A stretch of DNA of 64,000 nt from Bacteroidota bacterium (lineage in GTDB: Bacteria; Bacteroidota; Bacteroidia; Chitinophagales; Chitinophagaceae), in the NCBI GenBank assembly GCA_018267965.1, contig JAFDXK010000003.1:307197-371196 (forward strand). The letters run 5' to 3'. The notes beneath the pieces were generated by a model. It was not told where the DNA came from, did no database searches, and worked only from the letters and a program-made list of their open reading frames with translations. The translations under genes and the position numbers were made by a program. Shown piece by piece: positions 1 through 9,233 of this stretch (the first letter of the stretch is position 1; each line of letters begins with the position of its first letter).

Positions 1-415
1 CACCATTCATGTGTGTGTAGTGGTTGTTATTCCACGATGGCACGGCATATATTACTTTATCACCGGCATCAACAATGGCACGGAAAATAGAGTATATCAA
101 CGGGCGGCCACCACTGGCTATCTGTATTTCATTGGTAGTATATTCAATACCTTCTTTGTCTTTAATGAAAGAAGCTACAGCTTCCCTCAACGCTAACAAG
201 CCATCACCGGGAGGGTAATTTGTTTGTTTGTTACGATATTCGTTCACGATACCGTCTTCAAGTTCCTGCGGAATAGGAAATACCTGCGGGTCAAAATCAC
301 CGATAGTATAATTATATATCTTCTCTCCGCGGTTCACTCGAACAGCTATCTCATTACCGAGACGAACAATCTCCGAACCTATCAAGGTTTCTGCCAGTTG
401 ACTTAACTTACTCAT
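1..415 (-). CDS. PLP-dependent class I/II aminotransferase, N-terminal part (runs off window)
   Basis: The first 138 codons read on the minus strand from an ATG at 413-415 and leave the window without a stop. The translation begins MSKLSQLAETLIGSEIVRLG and contains YTIGDFDP, TNYPPGDGLLALREAVA and, near the cut, a glycine-rich stretch followed by YAVPSWNNNHYTHM. This is the usual layout of the N-terminal arm and start of the large domain in fold-type I aminotransferases of the aspartate aminotransferase group. The PLP-binding lysine lies outside the window, so the substrate cannot be judged. The gene begins 28 bp past a strong minus-strand terminator at 443-467, so it is probably not cotranscribed with the OstA-like gene upstream. 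Confidence 0.85.
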   Translation of the reverse strand, partial: MSKLSQLAETLIGSEIVRLGNEIAVRVNRGEKIYNYTIGDFDPQVFPIPQELEDGIVNEYRNKQTNYPPGDGLLALREAVASFIKDKEGIEYTTNEIQIASGGRPLIYSIFRAIVDAGDKVIYAVPSWNNNHYTHMNG

Positions 416-435
416 ATCGTTATACTTCGTATTGA

Positions 436-467
436 CTAAAAAAGGCTTACCTGTGATGGGTAAGCCT
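436..467 (-). terminator. Rho-independent terminator after the OstA-like gene
   Basis: An inverted repeat AGGCTTACC ... GGTAAGCCT (443-467, loop of about 7) is followed on the minus strand by a run of seven T. It ends the transcript coming from the MlaD-like/OstA-like pair. Confidence 0.8.
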
Positions 468-597
468 CAGTTATTATTATGTTGAACTACATAAGAAATC
501 ACGGCCTACCCAATGGTAAATCGTTTAGTATCTTTCTTATACAGCTTTTGTATCATTTCAGTTGCAAAACTAATCATATTTTCAAAAATGCCAAATC

Positions 598-2256
598 TTA
601 CTGAAACAGCTCTGCTCTGCTCTTAGGTTTTTTCTCCACCAGCCATTTAAAACGTGGCAACTTCATACTATTAATATCTGCCATTTTTATGGGTGTCATT
701 TTTGTTTTCACATCTTGTTCGTACACTATATTATCGAGCTCCTCATCTTTGAAATGAACCTTCACACGTACACTACTTGCCTCATTTACTCCCATATAAG
801 CGCCATTATCATCTTTGGCATAATATATCGTCTTAGCGTCCGGCTTGACAATCATGTAATCAATATTGCCATTCTTAAAAAATCCAGTCAATGTCCTGCC
901 CTGCACCTGATCAAAGAGTTTAGCTTTAGCAGGGCCAGATTGAGATATCACAAACGCATTATTAGGCACATATATTTTCTTCAGTCTGCTACTATCTAAA
1001 AACATCAATATGGTATCACCGGTTATCTGGCTGTTTCTCGACCAGACTATCGGGTTATATATCATTCTTATTGTAGAATCTTCTTGCGTATAACTCACAC
1101 TATCACAAACACCTTGCAATGAGTCAGAAAAAATACGGACATTATGGTAGCCTATAAAATGCCTGAACTTACTGGTATCAGCAGCTTGTGTATCTGCCTG
1201 CACAATCTCCTTTTCTTTCAATTTTTTCTTGCCGGATTTTATGCTTACAGGTTTCATTACTTCCGCATTGGTTACAATTTTATTTCGGTTTGCGGGATAT
1301 GAAAAGAATGTATCTGCTCTGATAAAAATGCTATCCTTATCATTTACCTGTTTTAATACAGGCTTGACAGTAGCCCACATTATTTTTTTCTTTTCGTTGA
1401 AATCAGCCTTACCACAATACAATGTTGTATTTCTTGACGTATCAATAGCTATTACATTACCAATAGCTTTACCATTCCCTGTCTTCCTGTTATGGTCAAG
1501 GCTGTCTGCTTCTACATATTGGTCATCATTTAATACTGACGAACGACAAGGGAAATGTGCAATTTGATTTTTGCTATCGTAAGTACCGCAACTGGTGTGT
1601 AGTACAGAACTATCGCTTGTTACGACAGACTTACCAAAAAACGTAACTAACTTGGTATCAGTGTTATACCCCATATCGTCAGACGTCATATTATACTGCG
1701 GGTCAGTAACAATAACATCTCCTGTGAACCTCGCATTTTTATCCTTCATGTTGTAGACACCCGCATTACTTGATAGCGTAGTAGTGCTGTCCTGCAAAGT
1801 CCCCCCCTGGTCATAGGTGCCAATTTTTGTAGAAAGATTATAAGTAGCATTCTCCGACCACAAATGACTTTTACCATCTGTCAGCATCACATTACCTCTC
1901 ATGTAAGCCATCTTCTGATTGCCTACATAGCGCATATAATCGCTTTCAGCCTGGCTACCCGGTTGGTTCACACGTACATTTCCAAAAGCTTCCACTGTGT
2001 TCTTAGACAGGTTGAAATATGCGCTGTCGCAATACATGTATGTCTCCCCTTGTTTCAAACCCACATTACCTATCAGCTTATCTATATCTCCCGAATCTGT
2101 CTGAACCACATACAGGTTTTCTATCCCCGGCAATAACTCTACAGGTACTTTATTTGCAGTATCTGCCTTTTTCTGCGCATACGTATTTACAGTGCATAGC
2201 ATCAGACACAACACAAATAAAATATTCAATCTAAGAGATACAGCCGGCGAGAGCAT
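598..2256 (-). CDS. OstA-like / LptA-related outer-membrane assembly protein
   Basis: A 552-residue protein with an N-terminal signal peptide (hydrophobic residues 10-27, cut near TYAQ). It then has repeated short beta-strand units of the type NLSKNTVEAFGNVRV, RGNVMLTDG and FTGDVIVTDP. These match the LptA/OstA-like fold, which in Gram-negative bacteria binds lipid A acyl chains and bridges the periplasm or forms the periplasmic part of LptD. No C-terminal LptD barrel is seen, so this is the longer LptA-like periplasmic form known in Bacteroidota. It starts 3 bp after the MlaD-like gene and is surely cotranscribed with it. That pairing suggests a shared role in lipid or LPS traffic to the outer membrane. 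Confidence 0.85.
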   Translation of the reverse strand: MLSPAVSLRLNILFVLCLMLCTVNTYAQKKADTANKVPVELLPGIENLYVVQTDSGDIDKLIGNVGLKQGETYMYCDSAYFNLSKNTVEAFGNVRVNQPGSQAESDYMRYVGNQKMAYMRGNVMLTDGKSHLWSENATYNLSTKIGTYDQGGTLQDSTTTLSSNAGVYNMKDKNARFTGDVIVTDPQYNMTSDDMGYNTDTKLVTFFGKSVVTSDSSVLHTSCGTYDSKNQIAHFPCRSSVLNDDQYVEADSLDHNRKTGNGKAIGNVIAIDTSRNTTLYCGKADFNEKKKIMWATVKPVLKQVNDKDSIFIRADTFFSYPANRNKIVTNAEVMKPVSIKSGKKKLKEKEIVQADTQAADTSKFRHFIGYHNVRIFSDSLQGVCDSVSYTQEDSTIRMIYNPIVWSRNSQITGDTILMFLDSSRLKKIYVPNNAFVISQSGPAKAKLFDQVQGRTLTGFFKNGNIDYMIVKPDAKTIYYAKDDNGAYMGVNEASSVRVKVHFKDEELDNIVYEQDVKTKMTPIKMADINSMKLPRFKWLVEKKPKSRAELFQ

Positions 2257-2259
2257 TAA

Positions 2260-3210
2260 TTAGTGGGTATCTTTATTTTTCTTACCAAAAATAGTGACGT
2301 TAATATAACGCGATGGGTGTGCGTTTAAGTCTGCTATCAAAAGGTTTAATGTTTTTAATGTTTCAGAGAGGTTGTTATACAACTGCTTATCATTGACCAT
2401 CATACCCAACGAACCTTCATTATTATTCACTTTACTGATAACACCTTGCAGTTGAGAAACTGTTGCCTGCAAATCTTTTATAGTTTGTTCCAATGGGGCA
2501 TTAGCCAGTTGGTTGCTGATACCTTCAGCATTATGCATGATGTTAGTTATCTGCTGATTGTTTGCCGCCAGATTCGATGTAATACTATTTGCATTACGTA
2601 TCACCGAAGCCAGCTGGTTACTTTCATTATTTAGTTTAGCTGACAGATTTGAGAAGTTCTTCATAGTCACTTCTAAAGCCGCCACACTGTTTTTCAGGTG
2701 TTCGCGGGTTTCAGTATTCAGCATATTATTTACACCCAGCATCACAGTGTCCAGCGTAGCCACTACTTTTCTGATATCCGTTATTAACGGAGATATTTCA
2801 CCCGATAAATTATCCAGCAAGCCACCTTCCTGGCTACCCTGCAATTCTGCTTTATTAGGCAATTCATTGCTTCCGCTTCCGAGGTCTAAGCGCAGGGCTT
2901 TGGTGTTCAATAAATCGGTTGCTATTAGTTTTACTGTAGTCCCTTCCATCAGCTTCACCTTTTTGCTAATAGACAGTGTCACCTTTACCTTTTCTTTACT
3001 GAATTCAATTTTTGCCACACGGCCTATACCCAACCCCTTTATCTGCACGGGCGATGATGATTGCAGGCCTTGAACATCATCAAAATAAGCATAATATGTA
3101 TTTTCTCTTGAAAGAAGGCTACTACCTTTCAAAAAATAAAAACCCGCAAAAAATATTAACAACGCCAGGGCTACCAACAATCCAATTCTTGCTTCTTTTG
3201 AAAATTTCAT
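2260..3210 (-). CDS. MlaD/MCE-family lipid transport protein
   Basis: A 316-residue protein anchored by one N-terminal membrane segment (about residues 8-27) followed by a single MCE domain: YAYFDDVQGLQSSSPVQIKG and LGIGRVAKIEF, near residues 36-125. MCE proteins of the MlaD type form hexameric rings that bind phospholipids and move them between membranes. The C-terminal half is an Asn-rich, heptad-like helical region (residues ~150-290), consistent with the coiled-coil tube or needle of longer MCE proteins. I start it at the ATG at 3208-3210; an upstream TTG at 3240 would add ten residues ahead of the membrane anchor and is less likely. It pairs with the OstA-like gene 3 bp downstream. I see no MlaE/MlaF-like permease or ATPase nearby. 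Confidence 0.88.
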   Translation of the reverse strand: MKFSKEARIGLLVALALLIFFAGFYFLKGSSLLSRENTYYAYFDDVQGLQSSSPVQIKGLGIGRVAKIEFSKEKVKVTLSISKKVKLMEGTTVKLIATDLLNTKALRLDLGSGSNELPNKAELQGSQEGGLLDNLSGEISPLITDIRKVVATLDTVMLGVNNMLNTETREHLKNSVAALEVTMKNFSNLSAKLNNESNQLASVIRNANSITSNLAANNQQITNIMHNAEGISNQLANAPLEQTIKDLQATVSQLQGVISKVNNNEGSLGMMVNDKQLYNNLSETLKTLNLLIADLNAHPSRYINVTIFGKKNKDTH

Positions 3211-3241
3211 ACAGGCTGTGTCAATTATATTATCGGGCAAA

Positions 3242-3275
3242 AATAGTAAATCCCCACTGAAGGGGATTTACTATT
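3242..3275 (-). terminator. Strong hairpin ending the propeller-barrel gene
   Basis: A perfect 14-bp inverted repeat (AATAGTAAATCCCC at 3242-3255, complement at 3262-3275, six-base loop) overlaps the stop codon of the 1100-residue gene. On the minus strand it is followed by only TTT. It probably separates that gene from the MlaD-like/OstA-like pair, or acts as a 3' stabiliser. Confidence 0.65.
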
Positions 3276-6200
3276 AAAAATCTGTTCCTATTGAGAAGTA
3301 AAATAAAGGATCCTTCTTACGATTTTCTACATTCCATGCGGCGTCAAACCTTAGGAAATATCCGAAAATCATTGTTCTCAAACCGCCACCATAACCGATA
3401 CCTACACCATTTTTTTCATCATATATCGTCAATACAACCTGTTGGCTTGCTGCCGGGTTATTAGCAGCAGGTAACGTGCGGTTGTTTACTACACGCTGCG
3501 GCAATGGCCACAGCCCTTGCCATGCAGAACCGATGTCGCCAAATGCTACCAATTGCAAATTTTTCAGAATAGACGATTGAATTGGTCTCTTAATAAATGT
3601 AGTTAACAGAGGCAACCTGAATTCAGTATTGATGATACCGTATGTATTACCATTGAACGAGTTTTGCTCATAACCACGTACATTAGTTCCAAGTGTTTCA
3701 AAAGCATACTTCTCACCTGCCCTCAACGGCACATTGCTGTTGTATTGAGAATTTATCCAGTTATCTACACCACCTACGTGATATAATATTTTCATTTTGC
3801 CACCTGATGTAGCACCGACAAATCTTGAAGCCCAAATAAAGTTTTTATAGATTTTCTTATAGTACCTGAAATCAGCACCTATATTATACAAACCGCCTGA
3901 ACCATCGAGGCTGTACAAATACTCACCAAATATTTTGTAGCGTGCGCCATAGTAAATATTCATTGTTGGTTTAACAGTGTTATCAAACACATATTCAACC
4001 CTGCTCATCATCCAGTTCTGGCGTTTGTTTGGCATTTCATATTTCAGGCTCAATGTATCCTGCGCTTTGAAACGCAATATGTCGGTACGATATCCAAGAT
4101 TCAACCTCAGACTACGCATCCTGTCAAACGGATAACTAACTGTTCCCTGGTATATACTGGTTACATTACGTCCTAACTGTTCATTTACCGTTACAAGGTT
4201 ACCTAACTGGTCTACATAAGCAACATTATATGTATTACCAGTCTCGGCACGCAAATACAACAAACTCCAGTCTACCCTTCTTTTGGCATTTTCATACTGC
4301 ATAAAGTAGGTCATACCATTGAAATCAATTGGTAATCTCAGACCGCCTGTTATCCTGTAATTTTCCATCAGGTCATACAAACTAGCTGTGAGCATACCAC
4401 CCAACTGAGGGTTAATATATCTTCCGCCTGTTTGTGCTACTGCCTGATACTTATTGAAAAGCACTGAATTATCAACCCTCACGCTGAAGAAATCAGGCTT
4501 AAGTGCCAATCGGTATGGCTGAGCCTTCATTTTCAGATACTCACTGTCTGCAGCCTGAACAATGTTGATTTCTGCATCATTGTTGTCTTGTCCTATTTTA
4601 TTTCTTTTGCCCTTATCTCCGGATTCATCTTTAAATTCAGAACGGAATGTATTTCCGTCATTCATATTCACATCTTCTTTTTCGGGCTTTAAGGCATCAG
4701 TTATATTTTTATTCTTTTCTGTTTTCAGCAGTGATGTTTCTTCTAATACTTTCGGCACTGCAGCTTTATCTTTCAACAACTGAGGTTTATAATACACTTT
4801 ATATGTATTACCCACCTGTATCACATCGGTCACCAGCGTACTCAAAGGATTAAACTGGTGTGTTACAATGTTTCTGGAATAATTGGTAACAGGTATCGCC
4901 GTTGCAGAATCCATGTTATTTGCTGTACGGTTCAGCAATACGAGATATTGGTTCAATATACCATTCTCATCATACAGGTAAGCATAGTTTTCTGTACCAT
5001 ATTGAATAGGCTGAGCTACGTTACCGCTTGTAACGTGCGACATCTGTATCAGTTGTTTTCTCTTTGTACGTGTGTTATAAAAGAAAACATTCATCGGGCC
5101 TGCAGGTAGTTGATTTACGGCCAATGGAACATCCAAATTAGGTTTTGGCCTGTTTGACAGGAACATAATACCACGCCTTGAACCACCACTAATAAATGCA
5201 GGTTGCACATCATCCCATGCATCGTTGGTAATGTTTTTCATCTTCGCACCTCTGATGATGAATTCATACAAGTCTGTCTGGCTTTTTTTGATTGCTGAAA
5301 AAACAAGCCTGTCGTCATCTTCATTAAATGCCATGCTTAAAGCTCTGTCAAACCTGTTATCAGGTATTCTGTAATTCTCAACTCTTGCAGTGTAAGAATT
5401 ATAAATTCGGAGCAGAGTAACTCTTCCTCTGCGATATAATACAGCAAGCTTATAACCATTGTTAGACCATGCTACCAGCGGATAATCAGGATCTGCAGGC
5501 TCGTTATAGTCGAACTGTCCGCCATCCAGGATAGCAGAAGCTACTTTTTCGCCTCGTGTATTTTTAAGCCATACTTTGTATTCGCCATTTTTCCATGTCA
5601 CGTAAGACACATCCGAACCCGAAGGAGAAACCTGTACATTTCTTAAAACGGTTCCATCATTAGGGATTTTTATTTCAAGAATATTCTTGGTAGAGTCTGG
5701 CATTTCTTCTACAAGATTATCCTTAGCATACATCATTTTATAGTATGCTATAGCAGAGTCATACGTCTGCTTGATGTTTTGCCCCAATGCCATCTTAACA
5801 CCCTGATTGAGGTTACTTTTTGATTGCATTGCAAACAAAAGGTTTTTCATCTGTGCATCACCATATTTGTCGGCTATGTATTTCCAAAATGCTTTACCGG
5901 CTAATTCAGGTTGCTTTTCAGCAAGGTCATAGAATGAAGGTTTGCGTTTACCTTCCAGCATATTCTTCCAGTCACTATTACTTTTGGTATCCCATCCATC
6001 TACTAAGTAAGATGTAAATCCATACACTGTCCAGCTAGGCATATTCATTAATACGGCATTCCTAACCATCTCACGGAAATTTTCCCCGAACAACATCCTT
6101 TCCATTACAACGCGTGACATACCAGCTCTTGTTTGTCTGCGTAAATCAGCATGCACACCGGTATAATATACTACCAGCTTATCGCCCAATATATCTACTG

Positions 6201-6576
6201 TACCTGCAGGTATATCTTGTAATTGAGAATCGAATTTGCGGCCAATATTGGTTTGGCGGTATTCATCAAAGTTGTTATACACTATGATTTTGAACTTGTG
6301 AGGAAACTCACCACCCATTCTTTGTTCTACTATGCGGATATCATTTTCAACCTGCTCGGCAACATACCTTGCCAGATTACGTCCTGCAGCATCATAATGG
6401 TATATTCTGAAATGCTTGGTATCAAAATATTTCCATTCAAACTTCCTGTACTGAATCCTGTTTTGTCCAAATACTTCTACGTTAGATTGGGCTTTCACAT
6501 ACATTGAGCCACTACACAAAAAAAGGGATGTAGCTAAGGCTGTCATGGTAGCCTTGTATGCTGGTCGTAAATTCAT
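3274..6576 (-). CDS. Outer-membrane fusion: peptidase-MA-like domain, TolB-like propeller, Omp85-like barrel
   Basis: An 1100-residue secreted protein (signal peptide about 1-29). Residues ~40-285 resemble peptidase-MA-type metalloprotease domains in layout (KYFDTKHFRIYHY, FPHKFKIIVYNNFDEYRQ, MPSWTVYGFTSYLVDGW). However, no HExxH is present where it is expected (VVMERMLFG), and the downstream Glu of the usual WxxEG is Tyr. Residues ~300-620 carry WD40/PD40-like blades (VQVSPSGSDVSYVTWKNGEY, MAFNEDDDRLVFSA, DVQPAFISGG) as in TolB. The last ~400 residues look like an Omp85/BamA-type barrel, ending in alternating hydrophobics with terminal Phe (LFYFSIGTDF). Such proteins are often annotated 'translocation protein TolB' in Bacteroidota; no function is established. 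It is divergent from the MBL gene. Confidence 0.75.
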   Translation of the reverse strand: MNLRPAYKATMTALATSLFLCSGSMYVKAQSNVEVFGQNRIQYRKFEWKYFDTKHFRIYHYDAAGRNLARYVAEQVENDIRIVEQRMGGEFPHKFKIIVYNNFDEYRQTNIGRKFDSQLQDIPAGTVDILGDKLVVYYTGVHADLRRQTRAGMSRVVMERMLFGENFREMVRNAVLMNMPSWTVYGFTSYLVDGWDTKSNSDWKNMLEGKRKPSFYDLAEKQPELAGKAFWKYIADKYGDAQMKNLLFAMQSKSNLNQGVKMALGQNIKQTYDSAIAYYKMMYAKDNLVEEMPDSTKNILEIKIPNDGTVLRNVQVSPSGSDVSYVTWKNGEYKVWLKNTRGEKVASAILDGGQFDYNEPADPDYPLVAWSNNGYKLAVLYRRGRVTLLRIYNSYTARVENYRIPDNRFDRALSMAFNEDDDRLVFSAIKKSQTDLYEFIIRGAKMKNITNDAWDDVQPAFISGGSRRGIMFLSNRPKPNLDVPLAVNQLPAGPMNVFFYNTRTKRKQLIQMSHVTSGNVAQPIQYGTENYAYLYDENGILNQYLVLLNRTANNMDSATAIPVTNYSRNIVTHQFNPLSTLVTDVIQVGNTYKVYYKPQLLKDKAAVPKVLEETSLLKTEKNKNITDALKPEKEDVNMNDGNTFRSEFKDESGDKGKRNKIGQDNNDAEINIVQAADSEYLKMKAQPYRLALKPDFFSVRVDNSVLFNKYQAVAQTGGRYINPQLGGMLTASLYDLMENYRITGGLRLPIDFNGMTYFMQYENAKRRVDWSLLYLRAETGNTYNVAYVDQLGNLVTVNEQLGRNVTSIYQGTVSYPFDRMRSLRLNLGYRTDILRFKAQDTLSLKYEMPNKRQNWMMSRVEYVFDNTVKPTMNIYYGARYKIFGEYLYSLDGSGGLYNIGADFRYYKKIYKNFIWASRFVGATSGGKMKILYHVGGVDNWINSQYNSNVPLRAGEKYAFETLGTNVRGYEQNSFNGNTYGIINTEFRLPLLTTFIKRPIQSSILKNLQLVAFGDIGSAWQGLWPLPQRVVNNRTLPAANNPAASQQVVLTIYDEKNGVGIGYGGGLRTMIFGYFLRFDAAWNVENRKKDPLFYFSIGTDF

Positions 6577-6667
6577 ATATAAAACAATATTCTTTAAAGT
6601 ATATGCAATACAATATACTGCTTAAATCGTTAGTTTGCACCTCAAATTAGTGAAAAAACGGTTAGAG

Positions 6668-7309
6668 ATGTTACATATTGAGTGTTTTACTTTCAATGCC
6701 TTCCAGGAGAATACCTACCTTATTATAAATGACAAAAAGCAGTGTTGGATTATCGACCCGGGAATGTATGAAAACGACGAAATCGGCTATTTGAATCAAT
6801 TTATCGCCGAAAATAAGTTAACCCCTCAAGCTGTCATCAATACCCATACTCACATCGACCATATTTTTGGTGTGCAGGCCATGATGGATAAATACAAAAT
6901 CCCCTTCGGAATACATGAAAAAGACCAGCCTGTTCTCAATGGTGCTGCCGGTGCAGCGATGTTATTCGGATTTTCATTCAGGCACGTGCCTAAACCCGAT
7001 TTCTATATAAGTGAATCAAAAAACCTGGCATTAGGAGATGATGAACTGGAAATAAGGTTCACTCCGGGTCATTCTCCCGGCAGTATAACCTTTTATTACC
7101 CAAAAGCCAATTGGGCCATATGCGGTGATGTGTTATTTAATGGCAGTATCGGCAGAACAGATTTACCGGGTGGCAATTTCGATACACTCATCAACAGTAT
7201 TCGTTCTGAATTATTCACTATGCCTGCCAATACCATCATTTATAGCGGACATGGACCGTCCACTAACATTGCACATGAAAAACAATACAACCCTTTTTTG
7301 AACGCCTGA
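6668..7309 (+). CDS. MBL-fold metallo-hydrolase (glyoxalase II-like)
   Basis: A 213-residue single-domain metallo-beta-lactamase-fold hydrolase. The signature metal ligands are visible: NTHTHIDH (residues 58-65, the HxHxDH motif), a His in TPGHSPGS, an Asp in CGDVLFNGSIG and a final His in YSGHGPST. The overall form matches the small hydroxyacylglutathione-hydrolase-like group (YcbL type), which binds two metals and hydrolyses thioesters; the true substrate is unknown. I start at the ATG at 6668 because MLHIECFTFNAFQENTYLI aligns with the usual N-terminus of this group. A TTG at 6635 would add eleven residues. It is divergent from the barrel gene, with about 90 bp between. Confidence 0.9.
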   Translation: MLHIECFTFNAFQENTYLIINDKKQCWIIDPGMYENDEIGYLNQFIAENKLTPQAVINTHTHIDHIFGVQAMMDKYKIPFGIHEKDQPVLNGAAGAAMLFGFSFRHVPKPDFYISESKNLALGDDELEIRFTPGHSPGSITFYYPKANWAICGDVLFNGSIGRTDLPGGNFDTLINSIRSELFTMPANTIIYSGHGPSTNIAHEKQYNPFLNA

Positions 7310-7378
7310 TATTTTAACAGTTCCCACAGGCATTTTAACGCTCCTTTGACACCTTCGATTTTGAGTCCATTTTAATTT

Positions 7379-7402
7379 AGCTGCAATTAAAAAATCGCAG
7401 CT
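7379..7402 (+). promoter_or_regulatory. Small inverted repeat just before the PDZ gene start
   Basis: AGCTGC (7379-7384) and GCAGCT (7397-7402) flank a twelve-base AT-rich spacer and end two bases before the ATG at 7405. It could be an operator or a leader hairpin that hides the start. There is nothing further to support either. Confidence 0.25.
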
Positions 7403-7404
7403 TT

Positions 7405-8358
7405 ATGAAAACATACGTTCTTTCTGCAATGATGTTGTCTCTGACATTAAGCGCTACACAGGCAATAGCTCAGAACAACCCATCCAAAAAATCAAAAGAC
7501 ATTAAATCTGAGGAGACCATCATTATCAAAAAAGATGGTAAGACAAAACACACAACCGTTGAAATAAAGGACGGTGAAGTTTACATCAATGGTGAAAAAG
7601 TTGCCAATTCTCATGACAATGGGAATAATACTCAAAAGATAATAATTGAAGATGGCAATGGGTCAGGACGTTATTTCTTCGGCGACAATATGCCAATGCC
7701 TAAAAAGGCTATGCTGGGAGTATATACAGAAGCAGATAAAAATAATAATGGCGCCAAAATCAAAGATGTAATGCCTAACAGCGCTGCCGATGAAGCAGGC
7801 CTTGTTGCCGGTGATGTGATTACACGCATCAACGATAAATCAGTTGCAAATGGTATCGCTTTAACTGAAGCTATTGCTCAAAAGGAACCAGGCGAGAAAA
7901 TTGATATTACTTTCCTTCATAATGGCAAAGAAAAACACACTGAGGCCTCATTGTCTAAAGCATCTCAACAACCATTAGCAAGGTCTTTCAACTTCGATTT
8001 TGGCAACAAAGATTTCGATTTCAGCTACCCAATGCCTAACCCGCATTCAGTTGAGTTAAATGATGATTTCTTTGCGCCAACACCCAAGATGGGCGTGACT
8101 GTTGAGGAAACAGAAAATGGCTATGGTGCAAGAATATTAAACGTAAAGCCGAATTCTCCTGCTGAAATGGCTGGATTAGAAAAAGGGGATGTGATAAAGA
8201 AAATGGACGACGAGAAAATATTATCGGTTGATGATTTGCAGTATCACATTCAAAATGCCCCAAAGAACGAACACATCAAACTGCAGTATAATCGCAATGG
8301 AGAAAACAAAACTACTGACATTGTCTTTCCGAAACCATCAAGAAAAAAGGATTTATAG
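7405..8358 (+). CDS. Secreted protein with two PDZ domains
   Basis: A 317-residue protein with a signal peptide (residues 1-22, cut at AIAQ). After a charged N-terminal region (KIIIEDG) come two PDZ domains. The first is at about 98-190 (MLGVYTEADKNNNGAKIKDV, NSAADEAGLVAGDVITRIND) and the second at about 226-312 (MGVTVEETENGYGARILNV, SPAEMAGLEKGDVIKKMDD). PDZ domains bind C-terminal peptides, and in periplasmic HtrA-type proteases they select substrates. No trypsin-like protease domain is present here, so this is a PDZ-only adaptor or chaperone-like protein in the periplasm. The gene stands alone, followed by a terminator shared with comB. Confidence 0.85.
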   Translation: MKTYVLSAMMLSLTLSATQAIAQNNPSKKSKDIKSEETIIIKKDGKTKHTTVEIKDGEVYINGEKVANSHDNGNNTQKIIIEDGNGSGRYFFGDNMPMPKKAMLGVYTEADKNNNGAKIKDVMPNSAADEAGLVAGDVITRINDKSVANGIALTEAIAQKEPGEKIDITFLHNGKEKHTEASLSKASQQPLARSFNFDFGNKDFDFSYPMPNPHSVELNDDFFAPTPKMGVTVEETENGYGARILNVKPNSPAEMAGLEKGDVIKKMDDEKILSVDDLQYHIQNAPKNEHIKLQYNRNGENKTTDIVFPKPSRKKDL

Positions 8359-8371
8359 TATAACTACATAT

Positions 8372-8404
8372 AAAAAAGGCGAGACTAACATCTCGCCTTT
8401 TTTA
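8372..8404. terminator. Bidirectional terminator between the PDZ gene and comB
   Basis: AAAAAAGGCGAGA, a short loop (CTAACA) and TCTCGCCTTTTTT give a stem with a run of A on one side and T on the other. It can therefore end transcripts from both convergent genes. Confidence 0.85.
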
Positions 8405-9130
8405 TGAATGCACAATTAATTCTCTGCCATGTAATATTGGCACTACAGGATGCAAATCAGGAGTGGCACAATACTCCATGTCCTTTTCCAGGCCATATGC
8501 AGATAGCCTTTTAAAATGGGAGCTGTTTCTTAAAAAATCAATCGGGTTGCTTTCTGCAGAATGTTCGTACAGATAATTCGCAGCTCTTGCACTATCACAA
8601 TTAATAGAAAATTTGTCTTTAAGTCTGTTCACAACAGCTCCTGCAAATAAAGTGTCTTCAAGATTAAACCTGTCTTTCCACGCTGCACATCCCAACAGTA
8701 CATTTTTACCCTGACTTATCAGAAACTCACATACTGCACTAAGATTCAAAAAAGAACCTGTGATGATGGTAGCAGGATGCTCTATCATATGTAATAATCT
8801 GGTACCATTGGTGGTTGTTAGTACCAATGTTTTTCCTTCCACAAATGTTCTCGGATACTCTGATGGTGAGTTGCCAAACTCTAGCCCTTCAGCCACTTTA
8901 CCGTCTCGTTCTCCTGCTGTGATGCTGTTTGCAGTTTGCTTGCCCAGTTCAATACATTCTTGTACACTGGCCACGGGCACAACACATTTTGCACCATTAT
9001 GCAGAGCCGCAGCAATGGTAGATGTAGCCCTGAAAACATCAATAATCACTACAACAGAACCCTTTGTATCATAAAGATGAAGCAAAGCGGGAGATAAACA
9101 TACTTCTAGTTTTGGCAAATCTTGTGTCAT
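8402..9130 (-). CDS. comB: Probable 2-phosphosulfolactate phosphatase
   Basis: A 242-residue ComB-family protein. Family marks seen are VVIIDVFRATSTIAAALHNG, a GERDGKVAEGLEFGNSPSEY block and LVLTTTNGTRLL. ComB is a Mg-dependent phosphatase that turns 2-phosphosulfolactate into sulfolactate, a step of coenzyme M synthesis in archaea. Homologues are common in bacteria that do not make coenzyme M, where sulfolactate or another sulfonate may be the product. I prefer the ATG at 9128-9130; a TTG at 9154 adds eight residues. It is convergent with the PDZ gene and separated from gldN by a terminator at 9184-9213. No ComA/ComC-like partner is seen nearby. Confidence 0.85.
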   Translation of the reverse strand: MTQDLPKLEVCLSPALLHLYDTKGSVVVIIDVFRATSTIAAALHNGAKCVVPVASVQECIELGKQTANSITAGERDGKVAEGLEFGNSPSEYPRTFVEGKTLVLTTTNGTRLLHMIEHPATIITGSFLNLSAVCEFLISQGKNVLLGCAAWKDRFNLEDTLFAGAVVNRLKDKFSINCDSARAANYLYEHSAESNPIDFLRNSSHFKRLSAYGLEKDMEYCATPDLHPVVPILHGRELIVHS

Positions 9131-9183
9131 CTTACTACTATAAATCAGCTGCAAAATAAACCAAACTCTTCAGAGCTGGTATC

Positions 9184-9213
9184 AAAAAAAATCGCCACCG
9201 TATTGGTGGCGAT
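9184..9213 (-). terminator. Terminator of the gld operon
   Basis: Stem ATCGCCACC/GGTGGCGAT (9191-9213, loop GTATT), followed on the minus strand by seven or more T. It lies 20 bp after the gldN stop. Confidence 0.88.
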
Positions 9214-9233
9214 CAATCTTATTGAAAAGTGGA

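Noticed and set aside
11..406. Three plus-strand frames of about 60 codons at the window start
   Set aside because: They lie opposite the aminotransferase, which has a full family signature on the minus strand.
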